From Limosilactobacillus alvi (GTDB lineage Bacteria > Bacillota > Bacilli > Lactobacillales > Lactobacillaceae), in NCBI RefSeq assembly GCF_016900115.1, contig NZ_JACJJQ010000009.1:1-61448 (forward strand): a stretch of 61,448 bases of DNA. The letters are read 5' to 3'. Below, one piece after another: positions 34,281-43,200 of this stretch. Position 1 is the stretch's first letter. Each line of letters starts with the position of its first letter. Position numbers and translations under genes: made by a program. The notes beneath the pieces were generated by a model. It ran no database searches, had not been told where the DNA came from, and saw only the letters and a program-made list of their open reading frames with translations.

Positions 34281-35000
34281 CTAAAGTTGTTTTAGAGCTT
34301 TAACTTCATTTGGGCGCAGCTTTCGCCATTGCCCCGCTGAAGGGAGGCCGGCTAAGGTCAGTCCGGCATATTCTTCCCGATGCAATTTAACCACTGGATT
34401 ACCAACGGCTTTCAGCATTTTTTTCACTTGATGATAATGACCTTCGTGAATTGTTAGCCGGACAATACTGTGCTTCCGGTCATCACTAACCGATACGACC
34501 TTGGCTTTTGCTTGGGCCGTCAAGCGACCATCAATCTTCACCCCGGTCCGTAAAGTCTTCAGGGCTTCATTGCTGACCCGGCCTTTCACTTTGGCAACGT
34601 AGACCTTATCAACCTCAAACTTTGGGTGCATTAATTGATTTGTTAAATCCCCATCATTCGTCAACAATAAGAGCCCGGTCGTATCATAATCGAGCCGGCC
34701 AATTGGATAAATGCGTTCCTCAATACCCGCCTCCTTAAAGATATCGACAACCGTTTTACGGCCTTTTTCGTCATGAGCGGAGGAAATCACCCCTCGTGGT
34801 TTATTTAATAGGAAGTAAACTAAGGGTTCTTTTTTTAGCGGCATCCCATCAACTTTAATTTGGTCACTTTGTTTAACCTGGATCCCTAATTCCGTCACAA
34901 TCTGATCGTTGACCTCCACCCGGCCAGCTTGAATTAATTTTTCGGCTGCCCGCCGCGAAGCCACCCCCGCATGGGCAATCACTTTTTGTAGTCGTTCCAT
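34281..35000 (-). CDS. rluB: Pseudouridine synthase RluB
   Basis: A 239-residue RsuA/RluB family enzyme. The N-terminal S4 domain (MERLQKVIAHAGVASRRAAEKLIQAG) binds RNA, and the catalytic segment GRLDYDTTGLLLLTNDG near residue 101 holds the active aspartate. It modifies uridine in helix 89-93 of 23S rRNA in the family. The gene follows scpB by three bases, as in the standard scpA-scpB-rluB cluster of Firmicutes. Confidence 0.95.
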   Translation of the reverse strand: MERLQKVIAHAGVASRRAAEKLIQAGRVEVNDQIVTELGIQVKQSDQIKVDGMPLKKEPLVYFLLNKPRGVISSAHDEKGRKTVVDIFKEAGIEERIYPIGRLDYDTTGLLLLTNDGDLTNQLMHPKFEVDKVYVAKVKGRVSNEALKTLRTGVKIDGRLTAQAKAKVVSVSDDRKHSIVRLTIHEGHYHQVKKMLKAVGNPVVKLHREEYAGLTLAGLPSAGQWRKLRPNEVKALKQL

Positions 35001-35003
35001 TTT

Positions 35004-35591
35004 CTAATCCTCTGCTTTCTCTAACCTTTGCCGGCGCTGCGCTAAGGCCTGAGCGAATTGCTCGCTGTCCATAATCTCTTCAGCTGGTTCACTCAGCGGT
35101 GGTAGTTCAGCTAAATCAGCCAAGCCAAAATAATCTAAGAAGGCGGTCGTTGTCACGTACCGGAAAGGACGACCGGGAACATTCAAGCGCCCTTTGGTTT
35201 CGACTAATCCCCGCACTACTAATTTTTGGATTGAACCCGAGCTTTGGACCCCCCGCAGATCATCAATCTCGATCCGCGTAATTGGTTGCCGATAAGCAAT
35301 AATGGCCAAAACCTCAAGCAAAGCTGGAGTCAACGGGATTGTTAATGGCGTTTCAAAATAATCTTTTACAACCGGTGCCAGTTCTCCTTTGGTCGCAAGG
35401 CGATAAGTATCGGCACTAACCAGGAGTTTCAGAGCACACGTCTTGTCCTGGGTGTACTTTTCAGCGATTTCACCTAATAAACCTTGCACTGCCGGTTTTA
35501 AAAGCCCCGTTAGGTTCGCAAGGTCCCCCAAGGTAATTCCTTCATCCCCGGCAATAAACAAGAGGGCCTCAATTTTCGCTTGGTTGTTCAT
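35004..35591 (-). CDS. scpB: Segregation and condensation protein B
   Basis: A 195-residue ScpB with two winged-helix domains. IEALLFIAGDEGITLGDLANLTG near the N-terminus and LEVLAIIAYRQPITRIEIDDLRGV near 92-115 are family signatures, the second containing the invariant AYxQPxTRxEI. It is a partner of ScpA and the SMC condensin in chromosome compaction. Overlaps scpA by 23 bases. I prefer ATG at 35591 over the preceding TTG. Confidence 0.96.
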   Translation of the reverse strand: MNNQAKIEALLFIAGDEGITLGDLANLTGLLKPAVQGLLGEIAEKYTQDKTCALKLLVSADTYRLATKGELAPVVKDYFETPLTIPLTPALLEVLAIIAYRQPITRIEIDDLRGVQSSGSIQKLVVRGLVETKGRLNVPGRPFRYVTTTAFLDYFGLADLAELPPLSEPAEEIMDSEQFAQALAQRRQRLEKAED

Positions 35592-36339
35592 CAAACATGC
35601 TTCCTTTCGTCACAATTAATGTGCCAAACGCTTCGGGCTGATTAACCCGGACAACCTGGTGGCGGCAAAGTTCCAGAAGAGCCATAAAGGTCGTTACCAA
35701 ATTGTCCCGGGTTAGTTGATCAGCGAACAAGTCCACGAACCGGACCGGATGGTCAACAGCTTGACGAATATAAGCAATTCGCTCGGCCACGGTAATTTTT
35801 TCCGGTGCTGTTTCGGCAACTGGGAGCTCCGGGATTTGCCGGCGCTGCAGTAATTCTTCAAAAGCGGCCTTCAGTTCATCAATACTAACCCCGGGTTGAA
35901 CTCGCTTGACCACTAGCTCTGGAGGAACTTGCATTGCTTCACGAGTGTATTCTCGTTGCCGCGCTTCGGCCTTTGCTTCCAGGTGTTTAGCTGCTACTTG
36001 ATAGCGTTGGTATTCCAATAATTGATCAACTAATTCTGCGCGCGGATCAGTGTCGACTGCGGGTTCCTCTTCATCCACCGGAGGCGCTGGCAATAAGAGT
36101 TGACTTTTAATCCGCATCAAGGTTGACGCCATCACAAAATATTCCCCCGCAATTTCTAATTGATGTTGCTGATTTTCCTTCAGAATTTTCACATATTGCC
36201 GGGTGATCTTTTCAATTGGGATATCATAAATATCCACTTTATCTTGGCGGATCAGGTGCAGTAATAAATCCAAAGGACCATCAAAATCGCCGAGATGAAT
36301 AAAGGGTTTTTCCGCCCCCATCATAATTTTATCTGCCAT
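35569..36339 (-). CDS. scpA: Segregation and condensation protein A
   Basis: A 256-residue kleisin. FDGPLDLLLHLIRQDKVDIYDIPI at residues 19-42 is the SMC-binding N-terminal motif; the middle is helical and the C-terminus (VTTFMALLELCRHQVVRVNQ) is the winged domain that binds the SMC head. It bridges the SMC dimer together with ScpB. Start ATG at 36339 directly follows the ribT stop with no spacer. Length is normal. Confidence 0.96.
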   Translation of the reverse strand: MADKIMMGAEKPFIHLGDFDGPLDLLLHLIRQDKVDIYDIPIEKITRQYVKILKENQQHQLEIAGEYFVMASTLMRIKSQLLLPAPPVDEEEPAVDTDPRAELVDQLLEYQRYQVAAKHLEAKAEARQREYTREAMQVPPELVVKRVQPGVSIDELKAAFEELLQRRQIPELPVAETAPEKITVAERIAYIRQAVDHPVRFVDLFADQLTRDNLVTTFMALLELCRHQVVRVNQPEAFGTLIVTKGSMFDEQPSEN

Positions 36340-36726
36340 TTATCCTAACGCCCCTTTTTTTACCCGATAGCGACTACTCCGCGCCCAGTTAGTAATTAGG
36401 GGTTGGGTATCTAAGGTTCCCATGATCCGTTTTCCCGGATATTGTTGTTCGATTGCCGTCAAAAAATCATACACATTTTTTCCTGACCGTTCACTGGGCG
36501 GAAAAGAAAGCCGGCGGACTAAGACGTATTCATCCCCAACTTCCAACACCGCAACCCCAATAAACTGTTCCGAATAGGGGGTCTTCCAGAGATAGATTGG
36601 ATAATGCGTTAGGTTCGACCAATCAATTTCCGCTTGAAGGTAGTTATAGTTCGGTAAATCCTCGCTAAAGGATAGCAACCCCATTACAATTTTTTGATAG
36701 TCTTTGCGATATGGGACTAACATCAT
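36340..36726 (-). CDS. ribT: RibT-like acetyltransferase
   Basis: A 128-residue GNAT-fold protein whose gene sits between xerD and scpA, the usual place of ribT in lactobacilli and bacilli. MLVPYRKDYQKIVMGLLSFS starts the fold and YVLVRRLSFPPSERSGKNVYDFL near 67-89 resembles motif A, with the S-G-K-N loop in place of the classical Q-G-x-G-x-A. RibT of Bacillus was linked to riboflavin, but its reaction is unclear. Overlaps the XerD-like gene by four bases. Confidence 0.78.
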   Translation of the reverse strand: MMLVPYRKDYQKIVMGLLSFSEDLPNYNYLQAEIDWSNLTHYPIYLWKTPYSEQFIGVAVLEVGDEYVLVRRLSFPPSERSGKNVYDFLTAIEQQYPGKRIMGTLDTQPLITNWARSSRYRVKKGALG

Positions 36727-37622
36727 TCCCCCTCCTCAAGGGCTGTTGGTAAACAAGTGCGATAAACTTCTTGGATCCGCTTGAGTGACAAAAGTGGCAT
36801 ATTCTGGATCCGATTGCCTAAAATTTGGACCACCGCTAAATAATCAGCTTGGTTAGCTAGTAGGTGGGCCTTTAAGCTAGCTCGTAGGATTTCTGGGGTC
36901 ACGGTTACTTGAAGTTGCGCCTTGGCGGCACTATTTTTTAATAATTGCCAAACCGCCTGCCGTGAAAGTTGCCCACCACGTACATTTAAAAATAAAATCG
37001 CGGTCTCATTTGCGGAATTTACAAGCTGTGGCCGAGCTACTTGTAAGTATTTTTCAACCCATTTTTGCGCCCGTTGACTAATGGGGACTAACCGTTCTTT
37101 ACCAAGGTGATCATGAACCGTCAAAAAATTCAAATTAAAATGTAAATCGGCTTTGGTTAAGGCTAAGAGTTCACTAACCTTTAAGCCAGTCGCATACATT
37201 ACTTCTAAGATTGTCCGGTTCCGGATCGCCAACGGGGCCGTTCCCGTAATCGTCTCAATTAAAGCAAGCGTTTCCTCGACACTTAGCGTGGCTGGCTCGG
37301 CCATCACCCGTCTCGGCAAAGCTAAATCCTGAGTTGGGTCATGATCAACCAAACGTTGTTCAAGTAAATAACGGTAGAATTGCCGTAAACTTGAACGATA
37401 TCGCTGAATTGAGGCTGCGCTTACCGTGGCACTAAGTTCAGTCACAACTTGCATTAATAGGTATTGATCCACTTGATTCCAGGTCTGAATATCATGAGCC
37501 GCCAAAGCTTTCATCATGCGTCGTAAGTCCAAGCCATAATTAGCCACTGTACTGGGGGAACGCCGTTGTTTTAACTGCTCCAAATAAGCCTTTACTGGTG
37601 CAGTCATTTCTTCACTAGTCAT
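36723..37622 (-). CDS. xerD: XerD-like recombinase with degraded active site
   Basis: A 299-residue tyrosine recombinase by fold: a SAM-like core-binding domain (residues 8-90) and a catalytic domain from about 110. Numbering matches E. coli XerD, which allows a direct comparison. At R148 it has K (ATGLKVSELL), at K172 H, at H244 E (TPEILRAS), at H270 N (ILGNR) and at the nucleophile Y279 S (LLSLKR). Only R247 is kept. Strand cleavage by this protein is therefore very unlikely. It may bind DNA or regulate another recombinase. The overlap with cvfB is eight bases. It resembles the XerD-like proteins seen beside scpAB in other Firmicutes. Confidence 0.85.
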   Translation of the reverse strand: MTSEEMTAPVKAYLEQLKQRRSPSTVANYGLDLRRMMKALAAHDIQTWNQVDQYLLMQVVTELSATVSAASIQRYRSSLRQFYRYLLEQRLVDHDPTQDLALPRRVMAEPATLSVEETLALIETITGTAPLAIRNRTILEVMYATGLKVSELLALTKADLHFNLNFLTVHDHLGKERLVPISQRAQKWVEKYLQVARPQLVNSANETAILFLNVRGGQLSRQAVWQLLKNSAAKAQLQVTVTPEILRASLKAHLLANQADYLAVVQILGNRIQNMPLLSLKRIQEVYRTCLPTALEEGE

Positions 37623-38499
37623 GATTTGGATCCTTTAATAAAATTAATTTCCCATTCACTTGGTTAACTAGGCGCGCCTTTAGCAAGTGACCAACGGCCC
37701 GTTTAAATTGCCCCTTACTAATCCCTAAAACGGCCTTAATTTCTGCTGGCGATGACTTATCCGTCAGGGCTAACTGGTGAGTTTGACTATGGGTTAATAA
37801 GGCTAAAATTTGTTCTGCATCATCATTAATCGCCTGGTAGGCCCGGGGCTTCAGGGAAAGATTTAAACCACCGTGCGAAGAAAGGCCAATCACCCGGGCC
37901 TTTACTACTTGACCTAAGCGCGGCTCTTGATCCCGTTCACTTGGGTGAATAAAACCAAGGTGGTAATCTTCAGTTAGAACTAAGGTACCAGCCATCTTCA
38001 ACCGATAAACCGTCGCCTTAACATTTTTATTTATCAAGGACCGGTTAGGCTTAGCCGCCAAAGTCCGAAAAATTTCGTCATCCGCTAGCTTTCCCCAAAT
38101 CCGATCATGATCATCAACCTGAAGGGCCATTAACAAGCGGTCCCCGGGTTGCGGCCAAAGGTGCTTTAGGGTTGGTAAATCATCTAGGGAGACAACAATA
38201 TCCTTATTGGGTAAACCAATATTAACAAAGACCCCTAAATCTCGCCGAACATTCACTACCGTCCCAAAATCATAATGGTCAACTTGGATGTTAGGGATAT
38301 GTTCACAGGTCATCTGCAGTTGGTGGTCCGCATTTTCATATACAAACCCCCGAACTGAACCCCCAATATGCAAAACTTGGGGTGCCTCGGTCTTTTTTAA
38401 CCGGTAAGTTTGCCCGTTTCGTTCAGGTTGAACAAAGTAATAATCATCATTTTCATCGATCATTACCGCAGTAACAACCTTTCCTAGTGCTTGATTCAT
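37615..38499 (-). CDS. cvfB: CvfB family S1-like RNA-binding protein
   Basis: A 294-residue CvfB/YitL protein with S1-type domains: one around residues 70-135 (GTVVNVRRDLGVFVNIGLPNKDIVVS), another around 145-215, and a C-terminal winged helix (ILALLTHSQTHQLALTDKSSPAEIKAVLGISKGQFKRAVGHLL). In staphylococci it controls virulence and RNA stability; it probably binds RNA here also. Start ATG at 38499 follows a GAAGGGAAG site. It leads the operon cvfB-xerD-ribT-scpA-scpB-rluB. Confidence 0.92.
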   Translation of the reverse strand: MNQALGKVVTAVMIDENDDYYFVQPERNGQTYRLKKTEAPQVLHIGGSVRGFVYENADHQLQMTCEHIPNIQVDHYDFGTVVNVRRDLGVFVNIGLPNKDIVVSLDDLPTLKHLWPQPGDRLLMALQVDDHDRIWGKLADDEIFRTLAAKPNRSLINKNVKATVYRLKMAGTLVLTEDYHLGFIHPSERDQEPRLGQVVKARVIGLSSHGGLNLSLKPRAYQAINDDAEQILALLTHSQTHQLALTDKSSPAEIKAVLGISKGQFKRAVGHLLKARLVNQVNGKLILLKDPNHD

Positions 38500-38584
38500 A
38501 GTAACTTCCCTTCATCTTTAATTTGACCAGTTTTCTTAACCTTTCTATTTTACATAATTTAACCAGAAAGATAAAGTTGATTGC

Positions 38585-38623
38585 AAAAAAGGCCGGGAAG
38601 AAACAAAAAGTCTCTTCCCAGCC
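38585..38623 (-). terminator. Terminator of pyk
   Basis: GGCTGGGAAGAGAC pairs with GTTTCTTCCCGGCC, followed by six Ts on the minus strand. The inner GAAGAAAC core is shared with the terminator hairpins at 15461, 43911 and 51091. Confidence 0.88.
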
Positions 38624-38686
38624 TCTCCGCATTAAAATATTTCAAGGCAGTCACGAGCGGAAAAAGCTTCCTCCCGCATGCGACTA

Positions 38687-40108
38687 CTACTTAACTTGCA
38701 TAACCCGCATTAAGTTGGTCGTACCAGCGTGACCACCAGGTAACCCGGCAACAACAATGATCATGTCACCTGCTTTAGCAAAGCCAAGTTCCTTAGCCTT
38801 TTCACCGGCAAGTTGGAACATTTCATCGGTGCTTTCTGGCCGGTCAACAACAAATGGTTGAACCCCCCAGTTAATGTTTAAGCTCCGTTGTACCCGTTCG
38901 TCGTAAGTCAAAGCAAGCACATCAGCAGATGGACGGTACTTGGAGATCATCCGGGCCGTGTAACCAGACTTCGTTGAAGCAACGATCGTCTTAATGTTAA
39001 GATCCCGGGCAGCGTTTGCCACAGCAGAACCAATCGTTTCCGTCACATCAGACTTGTCAAAGTCAAAGACTTCGCGGCCAAACTTGTCAAGGTTGTCTTC
39101 AGCCTTAAGGTCAATGTGAGCCATGGTTGCAACAGATTCAACTGGGTAGTCCCCGTTAGCACTTTCACCAGAAAGCATCGTTGCATCAGTTCCGTCAAAG
39201 ACAGCGTTAGCAACGTCAGAAACTTCGGCCCGCGTTGGCCGTGGGTTTTCTTGCATGGAATCCAACATTTGCGTTGCCGTGATAACTGGCTTACCAAGTT
39301 CGTTGCAACGCCGAATCATGTTCTTTTGAACCAAAGGAACATTTTCAGCTGGGATTTCAACCCCCATGTCCCCACGAGGAACCATTAAACCGTCAGAAAC
39401 TTCAATAATTTCTTCGAAGTTGTCAATTCCTTCTTGAGATTCGATCTTAGGGAAGATCAACACGTCTTCCTTGTTCTTTTCCTTGAGTAATTCACGAATG
39501 TCCAAGACGTCTTGGGCCTTCCGAACGAAGGAAGCAGCAATGAAGTTGATATCGCGATCCAAACCAAAGCGGATATCACTGGAGTCCTTTTCCGTGATCC
39601 CTGGAAGGTTAATGGAAACACCAGGAGCGTTAACCCCTTTCCGTGAACCAAGGACCCCATGGTTCAAAACGTGACATACCAATTCCTTGTTAACTTCATC
39701 CTTTTCGTCAACTAACATGTCGATTAAACCGTCATCAAAGAGGACGTGACCGCCGACCTTAACGTCGTCGTAAAGTCCTTCGTAGGTAACGGCAATCTTG
39801 TCATGCACACCTTCAAGGCTATCATCCATTGAAATCCGAACCTTGTCGCCAATGTTGTATTCGATCTTACCGTCCTTTTGAACAGTCGTCCGAATTTCTG
39901 CCCCCTTGGTGTCGAGCATGATCCCGACCTTCTTACCCGTGATTTCTTCGGCCTTGTGGACATTTTCCAACCGGCCCAAGTGTTCTGGGTGGTCACCGTG
40001 GGAGAAGTTGAAGCGGAAAACATTTGCCCCCGCCTTAATCAACTTAACAATCGTATCAACATCCGTACTTGCCGGCCCTAAAGTGCTGACAATCTTGGTT
40101 TTCTTCAT
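38687..40108 (-). CDS. pyk: Pyruvate kinase
   Basis: A 473-residue enzyme that converts PEP and ADP to pyruvate and ATP. TKIVSTLGPAS opens the protein, MDGTDATMLSGE-type motif appears near 300, and IFPKIESQEGIDNFEEII with the catalytic lysine is near 217-235. It ends with the allosteric C domain (GGHAGTTNLMRVMQ) and lacks the extra PEP-utiliser domain of Bacillus. It follows dnaE with no pfkA between, consistent with the phosphoketolase pathway of heterofermenters. Start ATG at 40108 has GGAGAG upstream. Confidence 0.98.
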   Translation of the reverse strand: MKKTKIVSTLGPASTDVDTIVKLIKAGANVFRFNFSHGDHPEHLGRLENVHKAEEITGKKVGIMLDTKGAEIRTTVQKDGKIEYNIGDKVRISMDDSLEGVHDKIAVTYEGLYDDVKVGGHVLFDDGLIDMLVDEKDEVNKELVCHVLNHGVLGSRKGVNAPGVSINLPGITEKDSSDIRFGLDRDINFIAASFVRKAQDVLDIRELLKEKNKEDVLIFPKIESQEGIDNFEEIIEVSDGLMVPRGDMGVEIPAENVPLVQKNMIRRCNELGKPVITATQMLDSMQENPRPTRAEVSDVANAVFDGTDATMLSGESANGDYPVESVATMAHIDLKAEDNLDKFGREVFDFDKSDVTETIGSAVANAARDLNIKTIVASTKSGYTARMISKYRPSADVLALTYDERVQRSLNINWGVQPFVVDRPESTDEMFQLAGEKAKELGFAKAGDMIIVVAGLPGGHAGTTNLMRVMQVK

Positions 40109-40171
40109 AAGTGATCTCTCTCCTTTGCGTTAAGCATTTTCTGGGGTTGCCCCCTCAATCACACACTGAAT

Positions 40172-40200
40172 ATAATAGCACGTTTTAAATGGGGTGTCTT
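40172..40200 (-). promoter_or_regulatory. Promoter of pyk
   Basis: AAGACA (40195-40200) and TATTAT (40172-40177) are 17 bases apart on the minus strand with an extended TGC before the -10 box. Transcription would start about 55 bases before the ATG. Confidence 0.7.
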
Positions 40201-40222
40201 TAATTTTCCGTTAAAAGTCAGT

Positions 40223-40236
40223 TGTAAGCGTATCCA
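40223..40236. promoter_or_regulatory. Candidate CcpA (cre) site upstream of pyk
   Basis: TGTAAGCGTATCCA on the plus strand (TGGATACGCTTACA on the other) matches 12 of 14 positions of the TGWAANCGNTNWCA consensus. It lies about 23 bases upstream of the -35 box of pyk, an activating position, as known for glycolytic operons of lactic acid bacteria. Confidence 0.5.
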
Positions 40237-40252
40237 TTCGCGATTCGCTTCA

Positions 40253-43200
40253 TTATTTTTTTAGTGGTAACTTTTGGAATACCACATTGGCACTGCCGAT
40301 TGCGGCATTGAAAGCCTGGTGCGTTACTTCATCCCCAGCTGCCCCATTGAGTAACTGCCGGGCAGCTTGCGTTTGGACATCGTAAACCACCACCGGATAA
40401 TTACCCGGATGCTCCTTAATTACCGTTTCAATCCGCTTCAGACCACTTTCCGCCACTTCGGGCAACAGGCGTAATGCCCAGCGTGCTGAGTCCCCCTGGT
40501 TGGTAGGCTTAAAAGTATTAGCCAGTTTCAGCTGGTCAACAATGACTTCTGTTTCATCATTGTGGCGGACACATTTCCCGGTCACCGCTACAATTTGGTT
40601 TGGTTTTGCTAGTAACTGGTAGAATTTGGCGTATTGTTGCGGAAAAATCGTTAAGGTAATTTGCCCACTTTCGTCACTTGCGGTAACAAAGGCCATTTGT
40701 CGATGTGCCTTTTTAGTGTGCACCGTCCGGGAACGATTAAATAAAACGACCAAAGTTGTTGGTTGGTCGGGTTGCACGTCATGGATTAATTGGCCACCCA
40801 ATTGTTGCCGTAAGCTTCGATATTGGCTCGCTGGATGACCAGAAAGATAAACCCCTAAGTATTCATTTTCCTTGGCGAGTCGCTCACCAAGTGGTAACTC
40901 AGGGAGTTGATGCATAATGGGCTGTAAGCTTGGTTCAAAAAGATGGAATTTACCCCCTGAAAGCAGGCCAGCTAAACTATCCAAGAGCTCGGCGCGGTTA
41001 TAGCCAAGGCCATCAAAAGCCCCCACGCAGATCAGTGGAACTAAGTACTTTTCTGTCGCCCATTGTTCCGGTAACCGGCTTAAAAAATCATAGATATCCT
41101 TAAAAGGGCCCGCTTGTCGCGCCTTTAAAATAGCAGCGATAAAATCTGACCGCAGCCCGCGAATCGACTGAAAGCCAACAATAATTTTTCCATTTTGCAG
41201 ACTAAAACCAGCTTGAGAAAGATTAATCCGTGGTCCAACAACCGTGACCCCCCTTTGCTTGGCGTCCGCAAAGTGATCTCGTTTTTTATTAAAGTTCGGT
41301 TCAATTTCCAATAAGGCAACAAAAAATTCTACCGGAAAATGAACTTTTAGGTAGGCCATTTCAAAAGCCATCTTCGAATAAGCAACCGCATGTGAGCGGT
41401 TAAACCCATATTGGGCAAAGCGTTCAATATAATCGTAAACCTGAATTGCCAGCGCTTTAGCATACCCCTTCTTTTCTGCGCCAGCCAGAAAACGGGTCTT
41501 CATTTGCTCCATGGTGGCCTGATTTTTATGGCTCATTGCCCGGCGAAGTAAATCGGCCTGCCCCAATGTAAAGCCCGCCATGACCGAGGCAACCTGCATA
41601 ACCTGTTCTTGGTAGACTAAGACACCATAGGTCGTCCCGAGGATTGCTTGGAGGCTCGGATCAGGTAAATGATAACTTTCCGTTCCATGTTTACGGGCAA
41701 TAAAGTGGTCAATATTATTCAGCGGACCGGGCCGATATAAGGCATTTACGGCAACTAAGTCTTCAAAGTTATCTAAACCGAGATTAACCAAGACCCGCCG
41801 AATACCCCGGGATTCAAATTGGAAGATACCGTCCGTATTTCCTTGACTAAATAGCCGTAACGTCGCTGAATCATCCAAGGGAACCTTGGTCAGATCAAAA
41901 TCTGGCTGCCGTTGATGAATCAATCGTAAGGCTAGGTCCATGATTGTAAGGTTCCGGAGGCCTAAAAAGTCCATCTTTAACAGGCCAACTGCTTCAACAG
42001 TTTCCTTCGCATATTGGGTAACCATTAACTCGTCATCACCAAAACCACCTTGGAGTGGCACTAAGTTTATTAAGGGGCTGTTTGCTAAAACAATCCCCGC
42101 AGCGTGAATTGAGTCGTGGCGTGGGAGGCCTTCTAATTTTTGAGCGGTTTTGACAATCAAATCAACTAAGGGTTGGTCGCTCATTAAGTTGACCAAGGCT
42201 TGGGAATCCTTAACTGCTTTGGCGATTGTCAAACGATCTTTGATCTGGATCTGCCCCAAAACATCATTGAGTTGGTCACTCAAATAGGTTGGCAGTCTAA
42301 AAACCCGGGCAACATCTTTCAGAGCTTGTTTAGCGGCTAACGTCCCAAAAGTAATAATTTGGGCAACGCGTTGGTGTCCATATCGTTGGTGAATGTATGC
42401 CAAAACTGCTTGCCGGTGATTATCCGGAATATCTAAGTCAATATCAGGCATTTGCGCCCGTTCGGGATTTAAAAACCGTTCAAAGAGTAAGTGGTATTTG
42501 AGCGGATCAACATCCGTTATTTGTAGCGCATAAGCAACCAGTGATCCAGCTGCCGACCCCCGCCCTGGTCCAGTCGTAATCTTTTGCTGGTGAACAAAAT
42601 GCATCACATCCCACACAATCAAAAAATAATCGTCAAAGCCCAGTTTGTGGATCTGCGCTAATTCGTGGGCCAACCGATCTTGGTACGGCGCCGTCGTTAA
42701 GCCCCGGGCTCGCAAACCCGCTTGGCAAAGTTTTTGTAGATAAGCCTGGCTACTTTCTTCCGTTGGGACCGGAAAGGCTGGCAAAACTGGCGCTTGGAAC
42801 TTGATCGTTAATTGGCATTCTCGGGCTAACCGCTCAGTGTTTAGGGCTGCTTCTTTTAGGCCGGCAGTTTGATAAGCTTGCATCAGTTCTGCCGCCGAAC
42901 GTAAAAAGTGGGATCCCTGCCGATTAGCTACCAAGTGCGGGTCCTTAATCTCATGACCATTGCCAATGGCACGAAGCACTTGGGTTGAAAAGTAGTCGTC
43001 TGGCTTTAAATATTCAACCGGGTCCATTGCTAATAACGGGAGATCATGCTTTTGCGCCCAGTTTTGAATGGCCGTCTGTTGAACCGGATCAAGCTCCAAA
43101 TTAATCCCAGCGTATAGGTCAATGGGATGCTCCTTCGTCAATGCCCGGAGGATTGCTTGGAGGTCTTGATCCTGGTAAGCCAATAAAATGGTGGCGGGTT

